Positions 1 to 12,100 of a stretch of 64,000 nucleotides of DNA are shown here, piece by piece. The stretch comes from Hesseltinella vesiculosa (Eukaryota; Mucoromycota; Mucoromycetes; Mucorales; Cunninghamellaceae). The DNA lies in NCBI GenBank assembly GCA_002104935.1, contig MCGT01000038.1:181314-245313 (forward strand). Reading direction: 5' to 3'. Both the position numbers and the translations under genes were made by a program. The notes beneath the pieces are model-generated. The model saw only the letters and a list, made by a program, of their open reading frames with translations. It was not told the origin of the DNA and did not search any database. The number at the start of each line of letters is the position of its first letter. Position 1 is the stretch's first letter.

Positions 1-172
1 CTATAAATTAGATGTCTAACTTTTCATAGAGGCCACAGTTAGATTGCTGGATGAGCAGAGTTTCATTAGGTAGAAGCTCTGGTCGCTTAGAAGTATTTAA
101 GACTGTCGGTCGAAAGAAATGCATGAATAGTGTAAACAAGAAAGAAAACAGTGCTCACTTTGCCTTTATTTT

Positions 173-906
173 TCAACAATCTGAAAGAACCGTAAATGTG
201 ACCTTTCCCTTTTTGGAATTGTATCCGAGCCCGATGACTTCCTCAAAGCGTTTAGCGTCGATTGAGTTGGATGCTTTAGGATGGTCTGCAAGGAGAGCCA
301 ATGCTCTTGTCCGAAGCTCAGAGATGGACATGGCGTCCTGAAAAGAGTTATGAATACGGTGAGCTCGTGTCTTTATCTTGGGATGAAGTTGTATGATACA
401 TACCTTTCTGCCTTTCAAGAGATGTTGCAACGCTGCTTCGATTTGCTTGGATTCGCTAGTGGCCAACTTCACGGATAACCAGTCACCCTTTCTTATTTTC
501 GACTTATCTTTTTTGGCTCTCTTCATTTCATTGGCAGTGATGTCGTCGTTGGCCGATCTTTTTGCTCCGTTTGACTGCAACTGTTCCATAATGCTTGGTG
601 GCTGAATTTGACCTTGTTCCACCGTGTTTTCTTGTCTACTAACTGGTCCTGAATTCTTTTTGGGGGCTTTGTAGCCTTTGACGTATTTTTCGGTTTCAGT
701 CATGCATTGATTGTGAGCATTTATTGTGTTGCGATCGAAAGTTTGGTGACAATCAATGCAAGTAAATGGGGCATGGCATCTCATTTGGTGCGCTTTGCAT
801 TTTGGCTTTTTAACAATGTCACCGCAGCCTTCACACTGGAAACTATTTATAAACGATCAATCACTTCACAAGAAAATCATAGTGCAAATCTGTCTTACCT
901 GACCAT
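173..906 (-). CDS. LYAR: LYAR-type C2HC zinc-finger nucleolar protein
   Basis: Two exons, 906-899 and 842-173, with a 56-nt GT-AG intron. The first exon is only 8 nt (Met-Val plus two bases). Splicing completes a LYAR-type finger at the extreme N-terminus: FQCEGCGDIVKK, then RCHAPFTCIDCHQTF, the paired C2HC units of this family. A basic middle region (KRAKKDKSKIRKGDW) is followed by a C-terminal segment resembling the winged-helix part of LYAR proteins. Family members are nucleolar or nucleic-acid binding and linked to ribosome biogenesis; that role is inferred. About 225 aa, shorter than the animal proteins. The Met at 906 is chosen because the internal Met near 784 would cut the finger in half. 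It lies on the same strand as the Pop3 gene upstream but is a separate unit. Confidence 0.85.
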
Positions 907-1416
907 TTTAAGAGAAAAAGGAAAAGTATTCAAGCCTCTTAGCAACTTTCACTTAAAATTTCGAAAAGAACCTGGGTTTCAAAAAGGGAAGAGCGGAAGC
1001 ACTGGCTATCTCTTTTTGAATAGATGGTGTATTGTTGCTGATTCGGGGATCAGAGATGTAGTAACTATGTATTAAAAAGGCTTTTGGCTAGTCTCATCAT
1101 GTGGTGGCGTTGTGTTTAGCGAAAAGGGATTCCAAAGCTGCGCTTTCTCAATTACCGTGGGCGACACAAAGTAGACAATGAAATGGTGAAGATACTTTTG
1201 TCAGGCTGGATTTGCTGTCAAGAATACAGTATGAAATACAGTATTTGAAGGCGGTGACTTGCTCAGTATGTTCGTCTTCCCAGAAATGTGGTTTGACAAG
1301 GCACATTTCAAATTGAGATGAAATGACAGTATGGATATTCTCTTTGCAAAGAGTAAAAATTGCTTTGGGTTTGTAAAGAGATTTATTCACAGGTCAAAAA
1401 TAAGTCATAGAAATGG
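907..1416. other. Intergenic, nothing recognised
   Basis: About 510 bp between the start of the LYAR gene and the end of the Pop3 gene, both on the minus strand. It should hold the LYAR promoter. A short minus-strand open frame at 1148-1390 has no recognisable domain and no splice context, and I treat it as chance. Confidence 0.5.
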
Positions 1417-2222
1417 CTATTGACTCTTTGATATGATTACTTTGGTATTGAATTGTTCGTAGCCTGACTGTGAAAGCCATTTTGCATCAACAGATGGGAC
1501 GCACTCTACATCTTGGCGAAAATTTACCAACTCTGAGGAACATGCCAGCTGTAAATAAAAGTGAGAATTTTGCTACGATGAAATACATTAGCTCCGTACC
1601 TCGACAAGCATCATGGATAGTTGAGTAGTCCCTCTTCTTAATGCGATTGATATTGGCTTCTGCGCTTCTGCTGGTAACTGGACTAACTTAACACGCGCCA
1701 ATGCTGTCATTGTGAGGATATGCAAGCCTATTTGCTGGGGGAGTACATCACGCTTGCAAATAAAAACGACAGGAACATGGTCATTAGGAACAGTTGGATT
1801 GCGTATCATGCTTTCTAGGCGTTTGGTGACACTGTTAATCCCGATATGCAACAAACTACATTCTGGGGGAACAAGAGTAGAGGACGTGGCGAGATTACCA
1901 CTCTGTCGTCTGTAGCGCATTCCGCGTGCGTCTTCAGCTTTTAGTAGCCTAAATACAATGAAAAAAAAATATAATATAAGAAAATATTGTTTATGCCTAC
2001 TTGAACAAACTACATCAGCAATTGGTCAAGCAATCTCAGGGACAAATCGGCTGACAAACTGGGCCTATTAATAACTGTTATTAGACATGGAATACTTATG
2101 TGAGACATTTACCACTTGGTGATAAATGGTGTACCGAGAACACTCTTATAAACTGATCGTTTATCTTTTGATCTCTGCCTAACGCTATCGCCATTCCCGG
2201 AAGTTGATTTTGTAGGAGTCAT
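1417..2222 (-). CDS. POP3: RNase P/MRP subunit Pop3 (Rpp38-like)
   Basis: Four exons: 2222-2113, 2064-2014, 1948-1600 and 1548-1417; all introns are GT-AG and the phases agree, giving 213 aa. The product resembles Pop3 of nuclear RNase P and RNase MRP: an N-terminal YKSVLGTPF...WP motif, a central L7Ae/Rpp38-like fold with GINSVTKRLE and VPVVFICKRDVLP, and a C-terminal stretch with the family pattern V-x2-V-x-A-x-WL followed by Y...NTK. Pop3 binds the RNA of the tRNA 5'-processing and rRNA-processing ribonucleoproteins. Joining exon 1 to exon 2 creates the conserved Trp-Pro pair, which supports the junction. Without splicing only the 110-aa central exon is open. Assignment is by motif recall, not alignment. 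Confidence 0.75.
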
Positions 2223-2514
2223 CTTATAGAATAATAAAGTGGAAGAAAAAAGGTAGAAAGGTAATCCCGTAAGCCACTGCACTTTCAGTAAATCCGGAGA
2301 GCACGAATTCTAGCGTATCTCCCTTTTGCCCAGAGGACTTACCAAGCGTGGTCCCAAGTGTTAAGTCTGCTGAGTACCCACTCTGTTACTAATGTTCACA
2401 GCATCGGCTAAATTTGGTAAATCAATAACGCTTGATATCTTTCCTAGATTGCTCCTCTATGAAGATCACCTCCCAATCCATCGATTGAAAAAAGTTATCG
2501 GTCGCCTACTGAGT

Positions 2515-2790
2515 AAAGCCAGGTGCAAAAATCAATGACGTTTGGTGGCCAGTGCTGTACGACAAAGCATCTTCTAATATATGCGCTTCATTATAACATC
2601 CCGAACGATGAATTGATGCAGACACTCCCGCACTATGGCCAAGGCAAGGCAGGTATACTGTTTCAACGGACAACCACTCCACACCTCGAAAGGAACACGT
2701 GAGTCGATCAGTGGCCTCCCTCCTCTCCTGACTTGAATCCTACCGATAACATCTGACTGACCCTCCTACGGATGGCAGTATTTCTTAGTT
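2515..2790 (+). mobile_element. Decayed Tc1/mariner transposase fragment
   Basis: On the plus strand, with frameshifts, this reads like the catalytic core of a Tc1/mariner transposase: a block near 2605-2690 with ...LMQTLPHYGQGK...ILFQRTTTPHLER (compare FQQDNAPCHTSK in the family), then near 2710-2755 WPPSSPDLNPTDNI, the hallmark WPxxSPDLNPIENLW box. The expected Asp of the FQxDN motif is lost and stops intervene, so it is a dead relic. No terminal inverted repeats were found by eye. Confidence 0.6.
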
Positions 2791-2814
2791 TTGATTCGCA
2801 TACCGGCATTTTCT

Positions 2815-3745
2815 TTATTTCAGTGTGCCATTCGTCACCATTTGGAATAGGGGAAGAGGATTAGTTTGATTTTTTTCGTTACTTGTGTTGTGTTGGCTAC
2901 GAAGGCTTGCTGGAGTAAAGTACCGCGCAAAAAGGTCCTGGCTACAACCCGCTTTAAAACATGCTTGCCAATCCATTTTGCCCCTAGTCTCCATTTGTGT
3001 TTCCTTGAATGAAGTAATAAAGCGTATGCCATCCACTTTTTCATTACTGTCACCACCATTACTGCCACCAATACCACAGTTCTTGGACGATAAATTACGA
3101 ATAGGAAGAGCCACTTCAAGAGATATTTCGATCGACAAATCGCTAGTGTCACCATCATCATCACACATGGCGGAAAATCCTCTCGACTTTCTGTTGTATT
3201 CCAATGTACGGTCAATTAAGTTGCCCACCTTCGCCGTGTGTTGAACTGGTTCATCAGCGTTTGCTTGTGGTTTTCTTCAATGTGTTGTGTGGTATACGAG
3301 ATTCAAAGTGGTTATTTAATCAAGTGATTGATTGGGGGACAAGAAGAGAAAATAACAATGGAGTCCTCAGATGGTGGTGGATAAATATTGTGTTATAGGC
3401 AGGGGCTCGATAGTTGCACGAGTTATGTGAGGGCGGCTGGTTGGCTTCAAGTTCAGTTCCGATTCCACGGATTTCTTGGCGAAGGCATAAAAAGTACAAA
3501 TGAATGGGTCTTCAGGATGTGAGTGTCGCAACACGCAAGGCTGATCTTCAGTGAAGAAAATGGAGAGTGCAAGCCAAAGAGGATGCACCCGCTTGATTAG
3601 GTAACAAGATGCATTTCTTCGCCCATAGATCTGCTGCTTGGTACAGCAGGAGATATGGCTTACTTACTTCTTGTAGGCTGAGTCCAATAGAGTCTTGGGC
3701 TGGACTCGATGGACACAAAAGATCAAGACAATAAGTTCGCATTAG
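2815..3745 (-). pseudogene. Possible interrupted gene, product unknown
   Basis: Weak evidence. A 137-aa open frame (3228-2815) and two shorter segments (3742-3660 and 3573-3455) have protein-like composition, and a GTAAGT donor near 3660 could join them. The middle is occupied by the dispersed repeat R1 (3381-3455). No domain is recognised. It may be a gene broken by the repeat or chance open frames. Confidence 0.2.
3381..3455. repeat. Dispersed repeat R1, copy 1
   Basis: This 75-bp segment recurs at 30615-30689 in the same orientation with no gaps and five mismatches, all transitions. It is not part of any LINE in the window. In the second copy it directly abuts a 5'-truncated LINE end. Its nature is unknown. 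Confidence 0.8.
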
Positions 3746-4885
3746 TACCTTTCAACAGTATCGGTGCTATAACACATGTCTCGTCGTAAAAATGATGCGT
3801 TCCCTATGTGCTGAAATTAGATCATAATAGATTGCAACGAATATTGGATCGTCAAGCGAGGAATAAGAAGCAGATCCGACCGAGAATTATCTTTCCATTT
3901 ACAATCATCGACAGCAGTATGTACAATGACGGACATCCAAGAGACTTTTCGCAATTTTGTCAACAATGGCTTCGGTTTTCACAATCGCTTTGCTAAGTTT
4001 ATCGGTACTTGGAAGGTACAGGCGGCATAGCGTAAAGATTCAACGCGACTAACAAATAAGAGAGGAGAGGCACATAACTATTTCTCGAGAGCCCATTTGT
4101 TCAAATGAATCATACCGGTGCCTGAATTAGACAGTGTCATGGCCAACTGTTATGATTGTTGAACACACTCTTATGATAGTACCGCACTGTGTGGGTATGA
4201 GTTCGGTATAAAAATGAGAAAAAAAATAAGCGCGTCCACTTCATTTTAATGTACGGGCTCCGTACAGTTACGTAAATTTGGGTACTCTTGTTACGCATGG
4301 ATTGGGAGCTGGATTGGGTAGACTTGGTACATTTGGTGGCTCCAGCCACCTTCCGTCCTGTGATTAAGAAAAAGGCATTGCCACTCATTGCATCTCGCAA
4401 CGCTGAGAAATTTTCACGGGGAGAGCAATGCTGACATCGCGGGTTGTTGTTGGCGAACAAGCGCGAAAAAAGTATTGACTGGGTGCGAGGGAGATCGATG
4501 GACTGCGATGGATGTTGGCGAGTATCCTGTGGAATCCATGCAGTAGGGCGTCGATGGAAATCTAGCAAGTGTAGTGTTGGGTAGCTAATCGCACAGAGGG
4601 GAAAAAAGCAAGCATCATTTTAATGCCCTTTCCATACTTAAGCACTGTCATCATCAACGTCAACATCAACTCTATTCATCTTGTCAAAAATATGGGTTCA
4701 TGAAACGTCACCTGCTTAGTCGTTTCCAGTATATCTGAACCAAGAGCTTCGAAACATTAGTGCGAAAACCATTGATGAACATGCGAAAAATATCCTCTTA
4801 GGCCCAGCCACATCACAGCTAAAATTTCTGCAACACTTCCGCCTTTCATTCTACCTCAACTAGAAAAAAAAAAAAAAAAAGTACA
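3746..4885. other. Unassigned intergenic DNA
   Basis: About 1.1 kb with no gene I can support. A minus-strand open frame at 4568-4137 (143 aa) has a Ser/Thr/Arg-rich composition without known motifs. An A-run (4863-4880) lies just before the SETD4-like start codon. Confidence 0.4.
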
Positions 4886-6564
4886 ATGGCATTTGGCATT
4901 GACAGTAACAGGAGTGCCAAAGGCACAGGTAAATCATATTACATACACAAAAGGAAAGGCACTTAGATCTCCAAGTAGTTGTTAATGATGCAAGGCATGA
5001 AAATTTCTTGAAATGGCTAAAGAAGCATGATTTCCCTGGTACAAAATTACGATTAGCAACATTTAAAGGTAAACCATATTTGAAAAAGCATTAAATTTAT
5101 AAACACGGACATTTTATGGCAGATACGGGTCGTGGTATGATGGCTACGGATGACATCGCTACTGGTGAGGTTCTTGTGCAAGTTCCAAAACGTCTGCTGA
5201 TTTCTAGTAATCAGTTGCAGACGGTATACGGAGATCATTCACTCAGCCCGCACCAATTGCTTGCAGCTCATTTAATTTTGTTAAGAAGCGAAGTAAACAG
5301 CTGGTGGAAACCATACCTTGATCTCCTACCCAACCATTTCAAAACTCTGCCGGTCAATTTTTCTGAAGAGCATTCAGCGTTGCTGCCACCATCGCTGGCA
5401 GGTAGTCCTAAAACGGAATAGAGAGCACGGTTTGAGTTATTTACGCCATACTTTATTTTTACTTCGTTAGACGAAATCCTCCAGCAGAAGAGAAAAATCC
5501 AAGACGACTTTGACGCTGTTTTGGCGTTCTTCAAGGTAAACTGTGTTATAATCTTACCTACCTTAGATAATTATAATTGAGCAAATGTAGGGTCGACAGG
5601 ACATCTCACTTATCGCCACCGTCACATTGGACATGTTTAAATGGGCCTGGCTTTGTGGTAAGGTATAATCTTCATTCCACGATCCTATATTGAATTACTT
5701 CCGTAGTAAATACACGTAGCATCCATGTCAGATCAACTAGTAGGCGAGTAAAGGACTGCGACATCGCATTGGCTCCGCTTTTAGATTTTCTTAATCATTC
5801 AAATGAAGCTCAGGCAAGATATTTTTTATGGCAATATTGACTTCTAATTGAGACCATTAGATCGAGAGTGGACTAAATTTGCATACACAGTGCTTCGAAA
5901 TCAAAACACTTACCCCGTACAAGGCAGGCGAGCAGGTTTTTATCAATTATGGGCCACACGATAATCAAGCCATTTTCCGTGAATACGGGTTTGTCCTTCC
6001 AAAGAACGGCTACAACTTTGTCAGTGTTGATAATGAAGTTTGGAAGCTTTTTGAAGAATGCGAGTCAATTCAAGATGCAAGGAGAAAAAGGCAAATATTG
6101 TGCGACTCTGGGTAATACTGACCGTTCTGGAGTATGCTAAAGACACGCTAACATATTTTAATAGTTACGAAGGGTAATCTGTGCGATTAATTATGGGGCA
6201 TGAGAAAGAAAACTAATACTGCTTGTTTAGAGACTACACTGTTAAAATGAACGACATCTCTTACCGATTGGTGTGTGCTCTAAGACTCTTAGCTACAGGC
6301 CCAAATCATCGAAAACAGATTGACTGGCAAGAGATGATTATGGGACACGCGGAGCACATCGATGACGAAAACGAGAGAAAAGTAAACGAAATGCTCATCA
6401 CTGTGTGCAGTCGTGCGTTAGCCGATTCCAAACAAAAGCATGAGCTTCTATCAACGCAAGGTACATCCATCCACCCGCTCGGTCATTTATTCTTGAATCA
6501 AATTTGGGCGGAATCAATTGCGATTCTCGAAAACGCTGTTGAGCAATCTTCAAAATGCCTGTAG
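4886..6564 (+). CDS. SETD4-like SET-domain lysine methyltransferase
   Basis: Nine exons with consistent phases: 4886-4928, 4979-5068, 5123-5401, 5471-5535, 5591-5657, 5707-5813, 5861-6111, 6165-6173, 6231-6564; 414 aa, close to the usual length of SETD4/RuBisCO-LSMT-type proteins. SET landmarks in order: DTGRGMMATDDI (about 45-56), WLCVNTRSIH, LAPLLDFLNHS (catalytic NHS near 213) and FINYGPHDNQ (about 245-253), followed by a helical substrate-binding half. These enzymes transfer methyl from SAM to lysines of histones or other proteins. Intron 6 uses a GC donor (GCAAGA...TTAG) and exon 8 is a 9-nt microexon; both are needed to keep the frame. Start chosen at the first ATG that gives the family's NDARHENFLKWL segment after splicing. 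The product name is by motif; the substrate is unknown. Confidence 0.8.
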
Positions 6565-6795
6565 ATCGCGTTAGTATTACAGTGCCAATGTACTGTAGAA
6601 AATCAGGATTGATTAAAACCTGCATAATGCATGTCTAGAAAATACAGTTTATATACAGTAAACCAGCTTTGTAGTACATGCATGTTTGTTTAAACTGAGT
6701 CATTTTGCCTGATCACGAATATGCTCCTTCTTTCATAATAGATACCATGCATACTTGTAACCCTTTCGCTGTTTCTGTAATCTTTATCACTTTTA

Positions 6796-8571
6796 ATGAA
6801 TCTATTATTCCTGCCAAGCATTTATTCAGTAACAGTGCTGATATTATTCCTCTGTCCGCAATGCGTATTCTCAAAACTGCGCATCTATGACTTGGACATC
6901 ACCCGAGGACAAATTGATCCAGACTGCAGTGGAGTCCTTTCTGACGTGTTAATGGTTAATGGGCAATATCCTGCACCTCCATTATACGCCACAGTGAACG
7001 ACGAAATTCGCATTACTGTTCACAACTCGATGGCTTCGAACGCACCAACGACCATACATTATCATGGTATACTTCAGATTGGTACAACAGAATCTGATGG
7101 CGTACCAAATGTTACCCAAGCGCCTATCAACCCTGGCGAGGGGTTTGAGCAGAGATTTACTCTCACAAATCAATCCGGGACGTATTACTATCATGCGCAC
7201 GTGGATTTGCAAGATGATGTCATCCAGGGTCCATTTATCATATTTCCATCTGAAAACGACTGGCCAATGTCATCCAAGGAGAAACTGTCCGATGGCCGTC
7301 ATCAGTATGACGATGAGCGAATTATCCAGTTGTCTGAATGGTGGTATCAGGCCCCAGTTGATCGTCAGAATTACTATCTTGGCACAGAGTACAAGGGGTT
7401 CATAGCAGCCGATAACTACCTTGTCAATGGTCATGGAATGGCCAGGGAACCGCAAGGAGCAATTTGCCCTGGACTTACAGTATTAGATGTAACCCCTGGC
7501 AAGACATACCGGTTTCGTGTCATCGGAGCGCTAACGTTTTCCACAGTCGGTTACTCTATAGCAGAGCATAAAATGACCATTATCGAAGTGGATGGTGACT
7601 TGATTGAGCCCTATGAAAGCGACTATCTCGAGATTTCTCCTGGCCAAAGGTTCTCCTTTTTGCTTAAAACGGATAAACACCTTAACGGTTCGTACAACAT
7701 GGATATTCGCCCATTTTGGATCACCAACACAACTGGACACGGGCGAGCAATCCTCAGCTATGATGCCATTTCAAATTCTGAGTCCAGCATATTTCCACTG
7801 CGCACAACAATGAAGCCAGCTTCTGACCTAACAATACCCAATTTCCCTTCTGAAAAAAGCCAGTGGGCTTATCCCAATATGGTACCTTTGAACCATGTCG
7901 ATGGATACGATTTTGCAGCATCACCCGATCGAACGATCATTATTTTACCAGAAGAAAAAATGACACGTACGAACACAACACGCTGGCTGGTGAATGGTCA
8001 CCAAATGGAACACTGGAGTGTCCCCCTCCTTGAGCAGCTCCGCCGTCGTAAACTCAAGCGGTCCAACGATACGGTGCTGCACCTGAACCGTCAGGGGGAA
8101 TGGGACGGATATGACACTTTTACTAAAACCTATCCTATGAAATACGGTGAAGTCATCGATTTCGTTATTCACACTACAACATTGATTAATGATGGCATCT
8201 GTGCAGGTAACTAAACCGTGATTAGGGACTTAATCAGCTAAGTGTTTCATTTATGATTTCAAGCTCATCCATGGCATTCGCATGGTGTGAAACATTTCCC
8301 TATTGCGTATGGGAATGGGAAATATAATCACAATCATGACAAAAACATTCGAAACTATCCACATCCAATTGCAAGAGATACCACATTAGTTTACCCTGAT
8401 CAAGGAAGATACAATACGTCCATGGTTCCATGTGGCTGGACAAAGCTTCGAATATTTGCTGTGAACCCAGGTTTATGGGCATTCCATTGTCATATTACCG
8501 GCCATATGCTTCAAGGGATGATGATTATCATGGAAATGGCACCAGAGCGGATTACCTACTTGAGAACATAG
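6796..8571 (+). CDS. Secreted multicopper oxidase (ascorbate oxidase-like)
   Basis: Two exons, 6796-8206 and 8264-8571, giving 572 aa. An N-terminal hydrophobic signal peptide (about 1-26, ending CVFS) is followed by three cupredoxin domains. Copper motifs: HYHG (88-91), YYHAH (131-135), HPWHSHG (472-478) and FHCHITGHMLQGM near the C-terminus, whose Cys-His pair bridges T1 and T2/T3 copper and whose final Met sits at the T1 axial position. Several NxS/T sites fit secretion. Multicopper oxidases couple oxidation of phenols, ascorbate or metals to reduction of O2 to water. The HxxGH pattern of the last motif looks more like ascorbate-oxidase relatives than Fet3 or true laccases, but the substrate cannot be read from sequence. 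The third motif has Ser where Leu is usual. Confidence 0.85.
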
Positions 8572-9109
8572 TACCAAGTTGATGTACGGCACACTTTATT
8601 CTCTTTTAATCCGAATAAAATGACGGATTCACAGAATTATACGAGTAGACAAGACCTAGATTGGCCCTCCCCTCCCTTTTTCCCTTCTTTCTATTTGATA
8701 ACTTTTACACTTTTGACACTCTCTCTGACATTTATTTTTTTTTAATATATCGGAATTTAATAAAGAAAAAGTACTACACAATCTAGGTCTTGTCGCCAAT
8801 GAAGTATAATTCACAAAGTTATGTCGCAAAAAAAAAAAAGATCTAATAAAAATAGAAATATGAGGGGTAAGTTTAGAAGCGAGTGGCAAATAATAAGTGA
8901 GCTTACCAACATCAGCTGCCAAAGGGCAGGCCAGAAAAAAAAAAAGTGAGCAGAGGGCATTTCTTAAAAAAAATTAAGGTGCCACTTACGAAAATCTGTT
9001 TTCATAGAGTTGCAGGAGCCGCCTACCTCACACTCCAGAGCGTGGGTGATTGTGTCAAAAACAAAGCGTCGAGAGATGAAATTGGGGGGGGGGTGATAGC
9101 AGACCAGGT
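8572..9109. other. Intergenic with a 16-bp inverted repeat
   Basis: Low-complexity A/T runs and one striking inverted repeat (described separately). No coding segment recognised. Confidence 0.5.
8648..8794. repeat. Perfect 16-bp inverted repeat, 115-bp spacer
   Basis: GACAAGACCTAGATTG at 8648-8663 is perfectly inverted at 8779-8794. The 115-bp interior is A/T- and pyrimidine-rich. It could be a small MITE, a transposon end or a hairpin RNA; no clear target-site duplication is visible on the flanks. Confidence 0.7.
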
Positions 9110-12100
9110 TCAAAATACCACAGGGTCATTCGTCATCAGACCATAGGCGCGGAGTGCAATGCAGGTAATGAATGAATCCCGAGCAAACGAGTTCTTGCAT
9201 GCTTTGTATGATGCACAGTCAGGATTGACTCAGCAACTTGTTCCTAAATTGGCCATGCGGTTTCCATGGGTTTTCTTGGAGGGGTGGATGATTCGATGTC
9301 GGCAGAATGGACACACCATTCATGATGTCCGGAACGTCGGTGCCATTGACCACCCATTCGCAAATGGCCTTTGATTCTAGAGCCGACCCCCGTTCCTGCA
9401 TGTCCTATGGCATGGACTAATGTGCCTTGGGGGTGTTCACGTTTGGCTTCCACTACGATCTTCGTCTTGACGACCTTTGTCCGCCAAGCAATGAGGCAAC
9501 GCTGGCGTTCAAACTTGCCTTGGTGGTAAAATGCGCGGACTGCAGGAGCCAGACCACGGATGGTGTCGTATCGGTTTTGGAACGTGGGAAGATCGTAGGC
9601 TATTTACAGGCTATTGACAGGCTGCTCTTAGCAATCACCGACTCAGTTTGACTTGCAGCTTGGCCCTGAGGAGTCTAGTAAAAAAAAAAAGCCCCAGCTC
9701 TTTTCTATGCCATCCTACCTTGGCTTTGTCACGTTGTAATTTCTGATTGAACTTCCATTGGCCAGTCTTCCAAACGAGATCCCGTGAAGTGATGAGGGTG
9801 GGTTTGTTGAGCTTCACCGATCTTCCTTCTTTGATGGCTTCCAGGTCTGCTACTGAATGGGTCATGGCTGTGGCCATGGTGACGATCCCGTAGTCAGTTC
9901 CTGACACCAAAAGGTCACTGCAGTTGATCTGCAAGGCGGCATGATTTGGGTCTTCTTCCACGCGGGTTGTCTTTTTCAGGATAGTTGCTGGCACCGACGG
10001 CTCATTGCTGTTGGCTTTCTTCTTCTTGCCCTTTTTGTCTTTTATTTCCTCGGCCTTGAAAATAAAGGAGACGAGGCAAATTTCTTCCGCTTCGTCCTAT
10101 CCTTTTCAAGAATTACCTTTTGGAGGTCATACCGAATGGACCGCAACCTGGCAAGTTCGTCTTGAACAAACAACATGTGCATCCCTCGTAGCTTTCTGGG
10201 CACCATTTTTCAGGAACCGCTCCATTTCACATCGGCAAATTTTTTGGAAGGCTCGTCTGAATAAAAAAAAATTCGATGAGTAACACATGGCTTCCATGTC
10301 TTTTTTATATCCTATTTACCTTCACGGCCAGTTGGTGGGGTGTTGGATATATCTTTGGGACCAGCAGGCTTGCCATGGGCTTGACTGAGTGAAGGAGGCA
10401 TATGTTCAGAGTGATAAGCATAGTCTGTGTCCTTCATGGCGCGTCGATGCTTCATGAGTGCATTGCAGGCATCACAATTGGTCTTGGCCATGCGATTTCT
10501 TTCTTTTTCGGCTTCGGATATATCCGTTTTCAGGGTATCCAAGGTGTGCTGAGTCGATGGTGGTTGCAAGTTGGGCTTTGCTTGCTTCAATCGTTGCTCA
10601 TACATGGATACTTGACGCGGTTTCACGATCAGTCCTTGCATTGTGACATCATTGGCTGGGCTGATATCAAGACGATAGATAAAAGCGATGCCGTTCTTCT
10701 TGCAAATATCATGGATAGCATTCATGTCGAATAAACAGGCGAACACCTTTTCCTTGTTATGGCGAGCATCAATAGCAGATTTGACGCCATGATCACGCTT
10801 GATCTCCAAAGGTTTTCCAAACATCCCAAACAAGGAAGCAGCATCCATCGATAGCGAGTAAAGCGATCCAGTCGACACGTGCGGAGCGTAGAGCATAGTG
10901 AATTGATCGTACCCACAAAGGCGTAACACGGCATTGCCAAAAAAGAGGAGGTTGAGGTGACAGTAATTTGGCTGGTCTGGCAAGACAAATGGCTTCATCA
11001 CGTAATGTATTTTCTTCAGGACAAAAGTTTCATTGATCGATAAGTCCAGTTTAATCGCATATTGAGCCAGCAACTTGTCCGTCAAAACTAAGTCTGGTTC
11101 ATTCCATAAGGCTCTTTTCAGCACACCTTGAAGGCTTGCAAGCCGTCGGGCCGAGACACCGCTTTGTGCGATTGACGCTGCTACTTCGTCTTGTTCATAT
11201 CCATTTGCATCAAGGCCATCATGCAGAGCCAATTCTTCAAGATCATCTCGCACAAGGTCACCCTTTTTGGTAAAAAAAAAAAATAGCATTACATACCGGT
11301 CGCATGCAATGCTTTCATACTTCGATGACACGTTCTTCTTCGGGAGATTGTTCTGCGATGACCAAATTGTGTTCTTATTTGCTAGAATCACTGGCCTGTA
11401 GTAAAGATACAAAAAAAGTTGCAATAGGAAGATATTGAGAGGTGTGTGAGGATGTATCTGCAGATCCTGTTTGCTTCAGCTCGTCACGTTCACGCTTTAC
11501 TCCGTCCTAAACAGGCAGATCAACAGATGAGTACAGGGTATGAGCAAGTTTCGTGTAATCTTACCAGGACACTTTGTAGGTATTCGATGCGTTTATGGTA
11601 GCCATCACCTTGCCGGTTGCTGAGCTTGTTTTGCTTGGACTTCTTTTCGAGCTCCCATTTTTGCTTTCGAAGTGCATTTCGCACGTGATTCCTCCTGCCT
11701 TTCAGCTGCTTGCTCTTGGATTGGCGAACAATCTGCATGGTATTTTCACAGAGAGGAAAAAAAAGAGAGGTGAAACTTCCAGTTCCCACAAATGCGGCCC
11801 TCGTACTACCTCGCGTTTGGCAGCGTTTTCATTGGCAGCCATGATCTTGGCGGCATGATACCGCTGCTCACGGTTGGGTGCCAGGTGAAGTCGAAACAGG
11901 AGACGCAGCAGGTAACGAACCATCTTCTTGAAAGAAGGTCAAGACATGAGGTTCTTCATGTCGGTATCCAATTTGGTATTGTAGATGTCACCAACGGGTT
12001 CATTGGAGCTGGCGTCCAATTGACATCGAGATAGGACCAAACTGGGTGTTTTGAGATTGAGTTGTTTTGAAGGTGCCCGTAGTGGCACGATTTCAAATGT

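Noticed and set aside
1148..1390. 80-codon minus-strand frame upstream of the LYAR gene
   Set aside because: No motif, no splice partner; composition like intergenic DNA.
4137..4568. 143-codon minus-strand frame
   Set aside because: Low-complexity ends, no domain, no supporting neighbours.
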